Source of the DNA: an uncultured Pirellulaceae bacterium
GTDB taxonomy: Bacteria > Planctomycetota > Planctomycetia > Pirellulales > Pirellulaceae
Reading direction: 5' to 3'
Assembly: GCA_937928555.1 (NCBI GenBank)
Contig: CALFWR010000079.1
Location: 1-56,234, forward strand
DNA length: 56,234 nt
The notes under the pieces are model-generated. The model did not search any database. It had not been told where the DNA came from and worked only from the letters and a program-made list of their open reading frames with translations. Below, piece by piece: positions 26,539 through 34,706 of the stretch. Numbering within the stretch: position 1 is the first letter of the stretch; the number at the start of each line of letters is the position of its first letter. The translations under genes and the position numbers were made by a program.

Positions 26539-26997
26539 CTACATCCAGCGCAAATCGACTTCCCACTCTTCGGGCTCGAGTTGCTCGACCGGTGCGATGT
26601 TTTCGCTGAAGCGGTCCTCGAGATCCACAAGGGCTTCTGCGAACGAGAAAGTGAAATCAAAGAAACGTTCCATATCGACGCGGAACGGGCGGTCGTTGGA
26701 AGTATTGGAGAGCGTCAGTTCAGGACGCAGCTCCTGAAGGTCACGGTTAACTGTCGGTGCAATGGTGGTGGCAATTCGATTTCGCATTTCTTCCTCCGGA
26801 TAATCTGAGCCGACATCCTTCGGCAGCAAAATCGCAATCATTGCGACGTCTGAGTTACGACATATTTTAACGATCGGTTCATTTGGGCCGAGGCCAACTT
26901 CCCCGGTGATAGCAAACAGGAAAATTGGTAACATCTTCGAACCATTGGCGAACACGGACGTATAACCGCCAGTCAATCCAATTCGCTTGAGATTCAT
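26539..26997 (-). CDS. Conserved-looking protein of unknown function in the flagellar block
   Basis: The ATG at 26997 gives MNLKRIGLTGGYTSVFANGS and a 152-residue product. It has a beta-rich first half (MLPIFLFAITGEVG, VAMIAILLPKDV) and an acidic helical C-terminus ending EPEEWEVDLRWM. No family is recognised. It sits between sigma-28 and the FlgM-like gene but on the opposite strand, so a flagellar role is only a positional guess. Composition and codon use look coding. A start 12 bases upstream (27009) is also possible. Confidence 0.65.
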   Translation of the reverse strand: MNLKRIGLTGGYTSVFANGSKMLPIFLFAITGEVGLGPNEPIVKICRNSDVAMIAILLPKDVGSDYPEEEMRNRIATTIAPTVNRDLQELRPELTLSNTSNDRPFRVDMERFFDFTFSFAEALVDLEDRFSENIAPVEQLEPEEWEVDLRWM

Positions 26998-27307
26998 GCG
27001 AATTCCCAAGACGGCAACATCAAAAAACGTACAGTTCGCGAGCGTATCGCAACTCGAATTACAGAACTTTTATTGACGAGGTTCCATTTATCGCTAGCAG
27101 ATTTCGATGAAACAAGTGTTCGCGTGCTTCAGTCGTTTGACTCATGGAGGGCACAATCATCGGCTCGGACAGGAATTCGGACAAAATCGCCAACGAGGGC
27201 GTCGAATTCCATAGCGAAATGGAATTGTGCTAATTGAGAAAACTTGGTTTGCTACACCGAACACCACGAGGCGCAAACCTCAAGCCCCGAAACCGGGAGA
27301 GACTGAC
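26998..27307. other. Region upstream of the FlgM-like gene
   Basis: One frame stays open over about 75 codons and reads like protein (RERIATRITELLL...LADFDETSVRVLQSFDSW), ending at TGA 27235-27237. It has no ATG, GTG or TTG at a plausible place. It may be a fragment of a lost gene or chance. No promoter could be assigned with confidence. Confidence 0.4.
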
Positions 27308-27574
27308 ATGCAAATAAGACCAACTTCAAATATTCAATCAACGTCATCGGTCAAACTTCAGACCAACAATTCGACTTCGCAGGCTCAAGCTGGAACATCG
27401 CTTCCGGTTGACCAGGTCGATATTTCTGTCGAAGCCCAATCGATCACATCGGCTTCGGGCGAAATTCGGGCCGATCGCGTGGCAGAGATTCGGGCTCAAA
27501 TCAACAGCGGCGTCTACGAGACGTCGGAAAAGCTCGACGTGGCACTGTCACGGATGCTCGACGAATTCGTTTAA
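27308..27574 (+). CDS. flgM: FlgM-like anti-sigma-28 factor
   Basis: This 88-residue protein has a disordered Ser/Thr/Gln-rich N-terminal half and the FlgM-type C-terminal part: VDISVEAQSITSASGEIRAD, then RVAEIRAQINSGVYETSEKLDVAL. FlgM binds and holds the flagellar sigma factor until the hook is finished and is then exported. GGGAG lies eight bases before the ATG at 27308; the longer frame from 27227 would add an unlikely basic leader. It is separated from the sigma gene by about 1 kb. The call rests on the C-terminal pattern and context. Confidence 0.82.
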   Translation: MQIRPTSNIQSTSSVKLQTNNSTSQAQAGTSLPVDQVDISVEAQSITSASGEIRADRVAEIRAQINSGVYETSEKLDVALSRMLDEFV

Positions 27575-27644
27575 GCGTCAACAGGTTCGGTGCCCTTGCC
27601 TTACGGGTGCTGATATTTCAATCCAGACCAACAAGCTGTTGAAT

Positions 27645-27670
27645 CCGTCGTGATTCGGCGGCTTTTTTTT
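27645..27670 (+). terminator. Probable terminator of the FlgM-like gene
   Basis: CCGTCG and CGGCGG pair (one G-T wobble) around TGATT and are followed by eight T residues (27663-27670), about 70 bp after the stop codon. Confidence 0.75.
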
Positions 27671-27721
27671 CGCCGTTGCGGGTTTGCGTTGCGGGTTTGT
27701 TATCGATGAACAGTAACTTGG

Positions 27722-27911
27722 ACCATTGCCATCGACAATGAATGTCGTGGGATTGGCCCGGATTCCTTTCTGCCGGATTCCTTTCTGCCAGATTTCTTTC
27801 TGCCAGATTTCTTTTGTATCCCAGAGAAAATTCTGGCGAATCCCGCTACGGTCTCTTGGTCCCATTAAATTCCGGGAAGGCCCTTTTTTGTCAGCAAGGC
27901 GATTTTTGCGA
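27722..27911 (+). repeat. Family C dispersed repeat, copy 2, with internal 15-bp expansion
   Basis: It contains GCCATCGACAATGAATGTCG, then three near-identical 15-bp units (GATTCCTTTCTGCCG type) from 27761 followed by GATTTCTTTTGTATCCC, then the right arm AATTCTGGCGAATCC and TTAAATTCCGGGAAGG. The left arm of the inverted repeat has been replaced by the 15-bp expansion. The spacer from 27575 to 28040 otherwise holds only the flgM terminator. Confidence 0.8.
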
Positions 27912-28040
27912 ATCTGAATTCGGTACGTCGGGTGCATTTTTGCCAACAGTAGCCATATTCTTTTGCTGTAAAGTGCTTTTGCGGGAAAAGCCAGAGCTTA
28001 CAATGGGAGTTTGAAACAACAGAAAACTTCGGATGAAACG

Positions 28041-29738
28041 ATGGCCATTCTGTCTTCTGCAGATGACTCTGTCATCAAGAAGAATTTTCGCTTGACCGAT
28101 CAGACTGTTCTGATTGGCCGCCACCCTGAATGCGCGATCCAGATTGATGATGGTTCGGTGAGCCGACACCATGCCAAGGTCACGCCGCAGGACGGAGCCT
28201 GGTTCATTGAGGACATGGACAGTCGTAACGGGACGTTCCTTAACGGCCAGCCGATTGAGAAACAGGCCAGGCTGTTCGACGGAGCGGTCATCAAAATCTG
28301 CGACATCGCGTTCAGTTTTTTCTCGGGTGAGAGTGCGGCATCGGGGTTTCATCCAACGCAGGAAAACCCTGTTGAATCCTCGCAAAAAAAGAAGAGGCAT
28401 CGCCGCAGTTCAATTATTCTTGCCGACGACGACCAATCCCATGTGATGTCGCAGTTGGAACCGCCGTCGCACCAGACGCTCGTCGGCCGCGTTGACGCCA
28501 AAGACAAACTTGCGGCGATCACCAAAATCACCCACGCCCTGAGTGAGACGGTCAGCCGTGACGAAATGCTGGCGAAGATTTTGGATTTTCTGTTCGACCT
28601 GTTTGTGGAAGCCGATCGCGGATTCATCATGCTGCGGGACGAAAACGATGTCTTGCGGCCGGTGGGTTTCAAGACGCGTTACGAGCAGGACGACGAAGAA
28701 ATTCGCATCAGCCGGACGATTTGCAATCAGGTGATGGAGTCCCGTCAGCCGATTCTTTCGCGCGATGCGGGCAAGGATGAGCGGTTCGACACGGCGCAGA
28801 GCATTTTTGATTTTCGAATTCGATCGATCATGTGTGCTCCGCTGATCAACAGCAAAGATGAATCAATCGGCGTGGTGCAGTTGGATTCACTGCGCCGCTC
28901 CATCGTTTTCAAAGAGGAAGACGTCGAGACGTTGGTCACGATCGCGATGCAGGCCAGCCTCGCGATCCAAAAAGCGGACCTGTTCGAGCAGGCTCAGCAG
29001 AGTCGCGAACTTTCGGCGGATTTGAAACTGGCTCATGAGCTGCAGATGAAATTTCTGCCGCAATACGCCCCAAAGCTTGAGAGTTACCAGTTCTTTTCGT
29101 GGTATCGGCCGATGCAGCATGTCGGCGGGGACTACTTTGACTATTTGCCTTTGGATGACAATCGCCTGGGGATCATTGTGGCGGATGTTGTCGGGCACGG
29201 TGTCGCTGCGGCGATGCTGATGGCAAAGGTATCGGCCGAAGCCAGATTTGCGCTGGCGTTGTCCAAGTCTGCCGAAGAAGCCGTCTGCCGCATGAACAAA
29301 AGTATCTCCAACATGGAGCTGGATCGGTTCGTAACGCTGGTGCTGTGCCTGTTGGACAAAAGTAACGATACACTTACGATCGTCAACGCAGGACACATGC
29401 CGCCGATTATTCGTCGCAAGGACGGGACAGTCGAAACGGTCGCCACGGCGGAATCCGGATTGCCGATTGGGATCTTTGAGGACTATCAATACGAGAGTTT
29501 TTCGACCAAGCTGAACTCGGGTGACATCGCGTTGATGTACACCGACGGCATCAACGAGGCGATGAACGACAAGGACGAGCAGTTGACCAGTGCTGCTTTG
29601 ATTGCGGAGCTTTCCTCGAGTCAGGCAAAGTCTCCCGAGCGAGTCGGCAACGCGATTTGCGATTTGGTCAAGCAACATATGGGCTTGCGTCAGCCGATCG
29701 ACGACATCTGCATGGTCTGCGTCGGGAAGCAGGATTAA
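28041..29738 (+). CDS. FHA-GAF-PP2C (SpoIIE/RsbU-type) phosphatase
   Basis: Three domains are visible in 565 residues. An N-terminal FHA domain (VLIGRHPECAIQI, SVSRHHAKV, DSRNGTFLNG) binds phosphothreonine. A GAF domain at about 165-310 (RGFIMLRDEN, APLINSKDESIGVVQLDS) senses a ligand or partner. A SpoIIE/RsbU-type PP2C domain (VGGDYFDYLPLDDNRLGIIV, DVVGHGVAAAML, TLTIVNAGHMPP, YTDGINEAMN) has the metal-binding Asp residues. It probably dephosphorylates an anti-sigma antagonist or similar target. The kinase at 50.6-52.2 kb is not close enough to be called its partner. Start could also be TTG at 28011. Confidence 0.92.
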   Translation: MAILSSADDSVIKKNFRLTDQTVLIGRHPECAIQIDDGSVSRHHAKVTPQDGAWFIEDMDSRNGTFLNGQPIEKQARLFDGAVIKICDIAFSFFSGESAASGFHPTQENPVESSQKKKRHRRSSIILADDDQSHVMSQLEPPSHQTLVGRVDAKDKLAAITKITHALSETVSRDEMLAKILDFLFDLFVEADRGFIMLRDENDVLRPVGFKTRYEQDDEEIRISRTICNQVMESRQPILSRDAGKDERFDTAQSIFDFRIRSIMCAPLINSKDESIGVVQLDSLRRSIVFKEEDVETLVTIAMQASLAIQKADLFEQAQQSRELSADLKLAHELQMKFLPQYAPKLESYQFFSWYRPMQHVGGDYFDYLPLDDNRLGIIVADVVGHGVAAAMLMAKVSAEARFALALSKSAEEAVCRMNKSISNMELDRFVTLVLCLLDKSNDTLTIVNAGHMPPIIRRKDGTVETVATAESGLPIGIFEDYQYESFSTKLNSGDIALMYTDGINEAMNDKDEQLTSAALIAELSSSQAKSPERVGNAICDLVKQHMGLRQPIDDICMVCVGKQD

Positions 29739-29808
29739 CCGGCATGATTCACGACGACGGGCGTTGATCTGCGTTGAACCTCACTGACGCGAAGGTCAAA
29801 GCTGGATT
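29739..29808 (-). mobile_element. MITE subfamily B, truncated copy after the phosphatase gene
   Basis: Beginning with the first base after the stop codon, CCGGCATGATTCACGACGAC is a reversed B right end, followed by GGGCGTTGATCTGCGTTGAACCTCACTGACGCGAAGG, the same sequence as the interrupted B copy at 55.9 kb. The rest of the element is missing. The stop codon of the PL14-like gene on the other strand lies inside this remnant, so that protein's last residues are encoded by transposon sequence. Confidence 0.8.
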
Positions 29809-30941
29809 GGTGAAATGACTGATGGTCTGGTTTCGCCGTTGTCGGACATTTGGCCCTTTCGATTCTTGCTCAAATGCGTTCCCGGCCCTTCAGGCTCTTC
29901 AGGCTGGGCTGGGTAAACGGCCGGGGCTTTGCGCCCAAGGACCAAGCACGGCAACTTCAAAATTTCTGCATCAAGCACCGTTTCAGTTTCGTCTTCGGAG
30001 TTTTGAACCTCAATGTCGTCATCGGCTGTTGGCAGATCAGGCGGAGTCTTCACTCTGGGGTCTCCCTTTGAGACCTTGAAATCATCAAAGTAGATTGTCT
30101 CGTCCTTGGAGGTTTGCCACGACGAACCGCCGCCAAAAAATGTGCTGAAGTACATCTGGTCGATCTTCAGTCCGGCGACAGTGCGATACACGATGTTGGT
30201 TTGCTCGTGAACGAGTTCGTCATCGAGCCAAATCTGGAGAACCCCGTCGGGCATCTTGGGCGTGTTAAGTTTGACGCGTTGGATGATCCTGTACCATCTG
30301 CCAGAGTCCAGAGTCTTTCGATCGTTGTCAGCATCGACCCAGTAAATTTTGTCAGGCTGGCCATCGGAATTGGGGCCGGACCGAAAGTAACTGGCGTAGG
30401 AGATCGCCTGGCCCTGAAGTTGTTGTGGCCAGCCAGAAATTCCCTTGAATGGCGTTCGCCACATCATTCGGGTTGTCCATCCATTGGTTCCGTCAGCGGT
30501 ACGGTTGCCCGTTGGTGCACTTCCTGCGGCAAGCCCCGGAATTTTCCCGCCGCGAACAAAATCAAAGCCATTTTTGAATTTGATACGGTAGCTCAGATAG
30601 GCTTCTTCGACCGTCTCACCAAGGAAGGCTTTCCACTGGCCACCGGTTGCTTTTGTGCCGAACTTACCCGCGGGGTAGCTTACCGCCAGTGACGCCCCGC
30701 GACCGCCGTGGGCTTCGTCGCCGGTCACGATAGAAATGCGACCTTCCTCGACTCCGTTTTCCCAAGGTGGCGTGTTGAAGTCTGCGTCGAGTTGCGATTT
30801 GGTGTAGGTGCCGGCGGTCGCGTGCTGATCAAAATTCACGTCCAGCAAAGTGTTTTGCGCCGCGACCGCTGACCACAAAGAGACAGTCGTGTAAACAAAG
30901 GGAATGAAAGCCAGGCAAACGCAAGCAGGAAAGAAACGCAT
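29796..30941 (-). CDS. Exported polysaccharide lyase, PL14-like
   Basis: The ATG at 30941 starts a signal peptide (VCLAFIPFVYTTVSLWSAVA). The mature domain matches the PL14 alginate/glucuronan lyase fold as I recall it: VEEAYLSYRIKFKNGFDFV, RGGKIPGLAAG, a central ISYASYFR, RWYRIIQRVKLNTP, DGVLQIWLDDELV and ETIYFDDFKVS. These enzymes cleave uronate-containing polymers by beta-elimination. The last 80 residues are low complexity and the final ones come from a MITE remnant. The gene is downstream of the TolC-type lipoprotein on the same strand and close to Alg44/Alg8-like genes, which suggests it trims the polymer made there. Substrate is not proven. Confidence 0.82.
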   Translation of the reverse strand: MRFFPACVCLAFIPFVYTTVSLWSAVAAQNTLLDVNFDQHATAGTYTKSQLDADFNTPPWENGVEEGRISIVTGDEAHGGRGASLAVSYPAGKFGTKATGGQWKAFLGETVEEAYLSYRIKFKNGFDFVRGGKIPGLAAGSAPTGNRTADGTNGWTTRMMWRTPFKGISGWPQQLQGQAISYASYFRSGPNSDGQPDKIYWVDADNDRKTLDSGRWYRIIQRVKLNTPKMPDGVLQIWLDDELVHEQTNIVYRTVAGLKIDQMYFSTFFGGGSSWQTSKDETIYFDDFKVSKGDPRVKTPPDLPTADDDIEVQNSEDETETVLDAEILKLPCLVLGRKAPAVYPAQPEEPEGPGTHLSKNRKGQMSDNGETRPSVISPIQL

Positions 30942-31059
30942 TCGGGGCCCAAGTGTGAAATGAACGATTCCTGAACGATCGATTATAGCCAAAGGTGGCT
31001 TTTCTGACAGAAATTTGACATAGCCTGAATAATCCGGGATCCATCACAACGGACGTTGA

Positions 31060-32886
31060 TCAGGGTGAATCCCACTCGAGAATCATCTCGTCGAACATGT
31101 CCGAAACGCCTGGAGACGTCGGGTTCACTGGCTGGCCGATTTGTGGGCTGCTCGGCAGGGCATCTATGGGTTGGCCTGGCGTCAATGCCGCGGGCTCCGC
31201 TTGCTTGAACATCGATTCCTTGGGGATGGGCTTGAAATCCTTGGTGTCGGTAGGCACAGTGGCTTGCCCCGCTGGCTCGAAAATGGATGCCTTGTCTAGG
31301 TCATGGCCTTCGATCGCAGGAAACGGACTTAGCAAATCGGACAACGGTACTTCGTTGGTGACCGTTATCGGAGCTGAATTGTCGGCTTGGTGCGATACCA
31401 GCGGGAGGCTTACGTCGGCAGGGCTTTCGTTTTGCCAGCCGCCACCAAGGGCCCGGAACATGCGAACAATCTGGTCGATCGCGTTTGCCTGGGCTTCGAC
31501 CATAAGCTGCTGGTCCTGAAGCAACTGTTGTTGGGTATCAAGTAGCCGTTGAAAGTTAATCCTGCCAACCTTGTAACGATCAAAGGCAAGCATGGCGGCT
31601 TTTCGGTCTTCCCCGACGGCGGCTTGAAACTGCAGCCACTGTTCCTGAAAAGCCCGCTGCTGCGTGATCGTGTCTTCGACTTCGCGGACGGCTTGAAGAG
31701 CGGTCTGCTGGTATCGCCAATAGGCTTGTCGAGCGTTGGATTCTTGGACTTCGATGTTGGCCTGGACACGGCCAAAGTTGAAAATGTTCCAGGTGATCGA
31801 TGGCCCAACGTTGAACAACAGCGCATCTGTCTCGAACAGACTGGAGATCCCCTGGGCGCTAAGGCCAATGTTTCCGATCAACGTTAGCTGTGGATACAGA
31901 TCGGCTTCCGCGACGCCGATCAGCGCAGTGGCTTGGGCAACCGCCCATTCGTCTCTTTGGACGTCGGGCCTTCTACGAACAAGGTCGGCAGGAAAGCCAT
32001 TTGATGGAATCGGCGGCATCTGCGGGATGGGCGCCTCTCCAATGAATGCCAACAGGTCGTTGCCGGGAGCTATTCCAATGAGAGCCGAAAGGTTATTCAG
32101 CTCCAGTTGAAGCTGCTGTTGGAGAGTGGAAACGAGTGCTTGTGAGCGAAGAATGAAAGCATCCGTTTGAACTTTGTCCAGGTCGGTTGAGATGCCTGAA
32201 TTGATTCGCTCTTCGATGAGTGCCTTTGTTTGTCTTTGCAGATCGACACTTTGAAGCGCCAGTTGGACCTGATTCTGGAACAAGCGAACTCGGACGTAGC
32301 TGGAGGCGATGTCACCAATTAGAACGCGGCGCAGGTTCCTAGTGTCAAGTTCGCGCTGGTGGATGTCCGCATTGGCGGCTTCGATGGTCCGTTCTATACG
32401 TCCGAACAGATCGATTTCCCACGCCGCGCCAAAACCGACGTTGAGACGATTGAATGGATCGCCGTTGCTTCCAACAAATGGCTGTGCGTTTTGACTTCGT
32501 TTCAGGTAGTCATACCCCCCAATGAAGCTGGCGTCGGGGGCGAGTTGTCCGGTTTGGAGGCGGTAGTTGGCGCGGGCTCCGACGACGCTTTCGAGCATTT
32601 CCCGGAGGCCAGGATTCTTTGAAAGGGCCTCGTTGACAATCCGTGTCAGCGTTGGATCCGCGAAATGGGTCCACCACTGGTCCAAAGAAACCTGCCCCGC
32701 AAACGCTTCGGCGGGCAAGTTTTGGTAGCTTGCGGGGATTCGCTCTGCGGGAATTTCTGCGTAGTCTGGGCCAACCACGCACCCACCAAGCAGCGCAATG
32801 CAGGCACAGCACAGCGAAATCACGCTCCGAATGATCGCGGGCCTGCCTTTGAACGCCGTTTTAGGTGGTTGATTCAAGCTTCTCAT
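31060..32886 (-). CDS. TolC/NodT-family outer-membrane lipoprotein
   Basis: A lipoprotein signal with LLGGC (Cys36) is followed by the NodT-type outer-membrane factor: VGPDY near the start, QWWTHFADPTLTRIVNEAL, paired coiled-coil repeats, RRPDVQRDEWAVAQATALIG with GVAEADLYPQLTLIG, and the second repeat ending KVGRINFQRLLDTQQQLLQD. It should form a trimeric channel through the outer membrane. The domain ends near residue 485; a further 120 residues, Pro/Ser-rich, are unusual. The usual inner-membrane RND pump is absent. Instead the divergent Alg44-like protein, whose HlyD part could meet this channel, starts 191 bp away. The short AT-rich gap between them probably contains both promoters. Confidence 0.93.
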   Translation of the reverse strand: MRSLNQPPKTAFKGRPAIIRSVISLCCACIALLGGCVVGPDYAEIPAERIPASYQNLPAEAFAGQVSLDQWWTHFADPTLTRIVNEALSKNPGLREMLESVVGARANYRLQTGQLAPDASFIGGYDYLKRSQNAQPFVGSNGDPFNRLNVGFGAAWEIDLFGRIERTIEAANADIHQRELDTRNLRRVLIGDIASSYVRVRLFQNQVQLALQSVDLQRQTKALIEERINSGISTDLDKVQTDAFILRSQALVSTLQQQLQLELNNLSALIGIAPGNDLLAFIGEAPIPQMPPIPSNGFPADLVRRRPDVQRDEWAVAQATALIGVAEADLYPQLTLIGNIGLSAQGISSLFETDALLFNVGPSITWNIFNFGRVQANIEVQESNARQAYWRYQQTALQAVREVEDTITQQRAFQEQWLQFQAAVGEDRKAAMLAFDRYKVGRINFQRLLDTQQQLLQDQQLMVEAQANAIDQIVRMFRALGGGWQNESPADVSLPLVSHQADNSAPITVTNEVPLSDLLSPFPAIEGHDLDKASIFEPAGQATVPTDTKDFKPIPKESMFKQAEPAALTPGQPIDALPSSPQIGQPVNPTSPGVSDMFDEMILEWDSP

Positions 32887-33077
32887 TGATCCGACAAATC
32901 TGGAGCTGAAATGGGCAAATTTGCTTTTTTTTTGGTTAAGATATGGGAGGTGCTTGAGTATCGCAGAGCCTTCTGCTGCATATTTCTAATCGACATTTTC
33001 CCGCCATTGTGCATATTCAACGCAACCCTAATGGTAAATTTAATCCAATTACCTTCTCACTCTGCTAGCAGATCGTC

Positions 33078-34706
33078 ATGTCAAGCCACACCTCCGGGAT
33101 CCAGTTCGACGCCGATGGCGAAAATATACGTGGGCTTTCAAGGTTCGGCTTTACCGCACTTTGCGAGCTTGATTGTTCCGTTGGCGAAGTGTGTGATTCG
33201 GTCTTTCGACTTGATGGCAATCCCATCGAAGTCAAATTTCGTGTTCGTTCAAAGAATGACGGGCAAGCCAGTTGTACATTTGTTGATTTGTCGATCGACG
33301 CTCAGGAGAAACTGGCCCGGTACCTTGACGCCAAAGCCCGCGTGAATGTGGGCAATGACGACTTGATGAATCGGAGTTACGACGAGTTGGCCGCGGGTAT
33401 CACTTCTTCGGCCCAATCGAGTGAGACAGGTGAGCCAGCCAAAGCTCAGACGTATGTCAAATCATTGGCGATGCTGGTCATGTTGTTGGTGTTTGTGGGC
33501 CTGGCTCTGGTCGCGGTCCTGTTTATGCGTTCAAGAAGTTCTCTGTCGGTTGCAAATTCTTCGCTTGTTGGAAACTATGTTCCGGTTCACGCAAGGATCG
33601 AAGGAGAAATCACAGAAGTAAATTGCGCCGAAGGCGACTACGTTGAAAAAGGTGATGTGCTGTTTCGATTGAACAGCCCGGCGCTGCGACTGGAGCTTGA
33701 GGACTGTAAATCGGAACTCGCGACAGCCGGTTCCAAAGTCGTCGCGTTGGAAACGCAACTCACAAGCTGCGACAAGAAAATCGCCGTTGCCAGGAAAAAG
33801 CTGGACATAGACGTGCTGGTGGCAGAAGCTGAATTGGAAGCGATCAGCATGCAGGTTCAGGCATCGCAAAAGATTGTTCAGGATCTGGCACCCCATGTGC
33901 AGCGAGCGATCGCCCAACTGGAGTTCAATGTCGCCAACAATGAACTTCTTGCTCTTCTGGCCCAAGAAGCCGCTGCCAAAAGCGAGGTCAAGCTCAAGAA
34001 GTTTGCGCGTGACGCGTCCCAGGATAACATTTTGGTCTTGGGTGACCGTTTGGATGACGAGTACGCCAAATTGCAGGCCGAACTGGATATTGCCAAAGCG
34101 GAACGGCAGCACTTGCAGCGAAAAATTGGGATGCTTGCCGATCACGAATCGCAACTAGAAATTCTCGCTCCGCGCGATGGGTTCGTGTTTGCGGTATACC
34201 GACAACGTGGCGAATTCGTGAGAACCGCCGACGAAACGGTGGCCATCAGCTACCCGGGCGAAACATGGGCTTCGGGAATGGTCAGCGTCGGGCAGGCCAG
34301 TCGTGTTCGCCCGGGCCAACCGGTGCTGGTGACTGTTCCTTCACTGGGAAAAAAACTTGAAGGCGTCGTTTCTGCGGTAGGACACCGCGCCATGTATGCC
34401 AAAGGAAACTACTCTGCGGAGTTCCGTGGTACCACAGCGACCGATGTTCCGGTGAAAGTTCACATTGCCGATCTGCCGCAGGGCATTCCTTCGGGGATGA
34501 GGCTTGAGATGACCGTTAGCACCGGATTTGGGTTGCAGTGGCTGGATGACCTTACCGGCTTTGAGATCAAAGAAGTTTACGCGAAGCGACCTGAGTCAAA
34601 GAAGGTGCTCGAGCAACCGGCTCTCGCCACCGTCAAGCCAATCAAGGGATCGGGTTTGAAGTCCGATGGCGTGCAGGCTGCGACAACAAAGGTGGGCTTC
34701 GAATGA
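33078..34706 (+). CDS. Alg44-like protein: PilZ-like domain, one helix, HlyD-type periplasmic arm
   Basis: Residues 15-85 look like a PilZ domain (RGLSRFGFTALCELDCSVGE, then FRLDGNPIEVKFRVRSK and TFVDLSIDAQEKLARYL). A membrane helix lies at 129-150. The rest is an HlyD/membrane-fusion arm: biotinyl-lipoyl halves (GEITEVNCAEGDYVEKGDVL and ILAPRDGFVFAVYRQRGEFV) around a long coiled coil. This is the architecture of Alg44, the c-di-GMP-sensing co-polymerase of alginate synthesis. An in-frame stop 12 bases before the ATG fixes the start, and the RxxxR part of the usual PilZ c-di-GMP motif is not in its normal place. The gene overlaps the Alg8-like gene by 4 bp. Confidence 0.88.
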   Translation: MSSHTSGIQFDADGENIRGLSRFGFTALCELDCSVGEVCDSVFRLDGNPIEVKFRVRSKNDGQASCTFVDLSIDAQEKLARYLDAKARVNVGNDDLMNRSYDELAAGITSSAQSSETGEPAKAQTYVKSLAMLVMLLVFVGLALVAVLFMRSRSSLSVANSSLVGNYVPVHARIEGEITEVNCAEGDYVEKGDVLFRLNSPALRLELEDCKSELATAGSKVVALETQLTSCDKKIAVARKKLDIDVLVAEAELEAISMQVQASQKIVQDLAPHVQRAIAQLEFNVANNELLALLAQEAAAKSEVKLKKFARDASQDNILVLGDRLDDEYAKLQAELDIAKAERQHLQRKIGMLADHESQLEILAPRDGFVFAVYRQRGEFVRTADETVAISYPGETWASGMVSVGQASRVRPGQPVLVTVPSLGKKLEGVVSAVGHRAMYAKGNYSAEFRGTTATDVPVKVHIADLPQGIPSGMRLEMTVSTGFGLQWLDDLTGFEIKEVYAKRPESKKVLEQPALATVKPIKGSGLKSDGVQAATTKVGFE

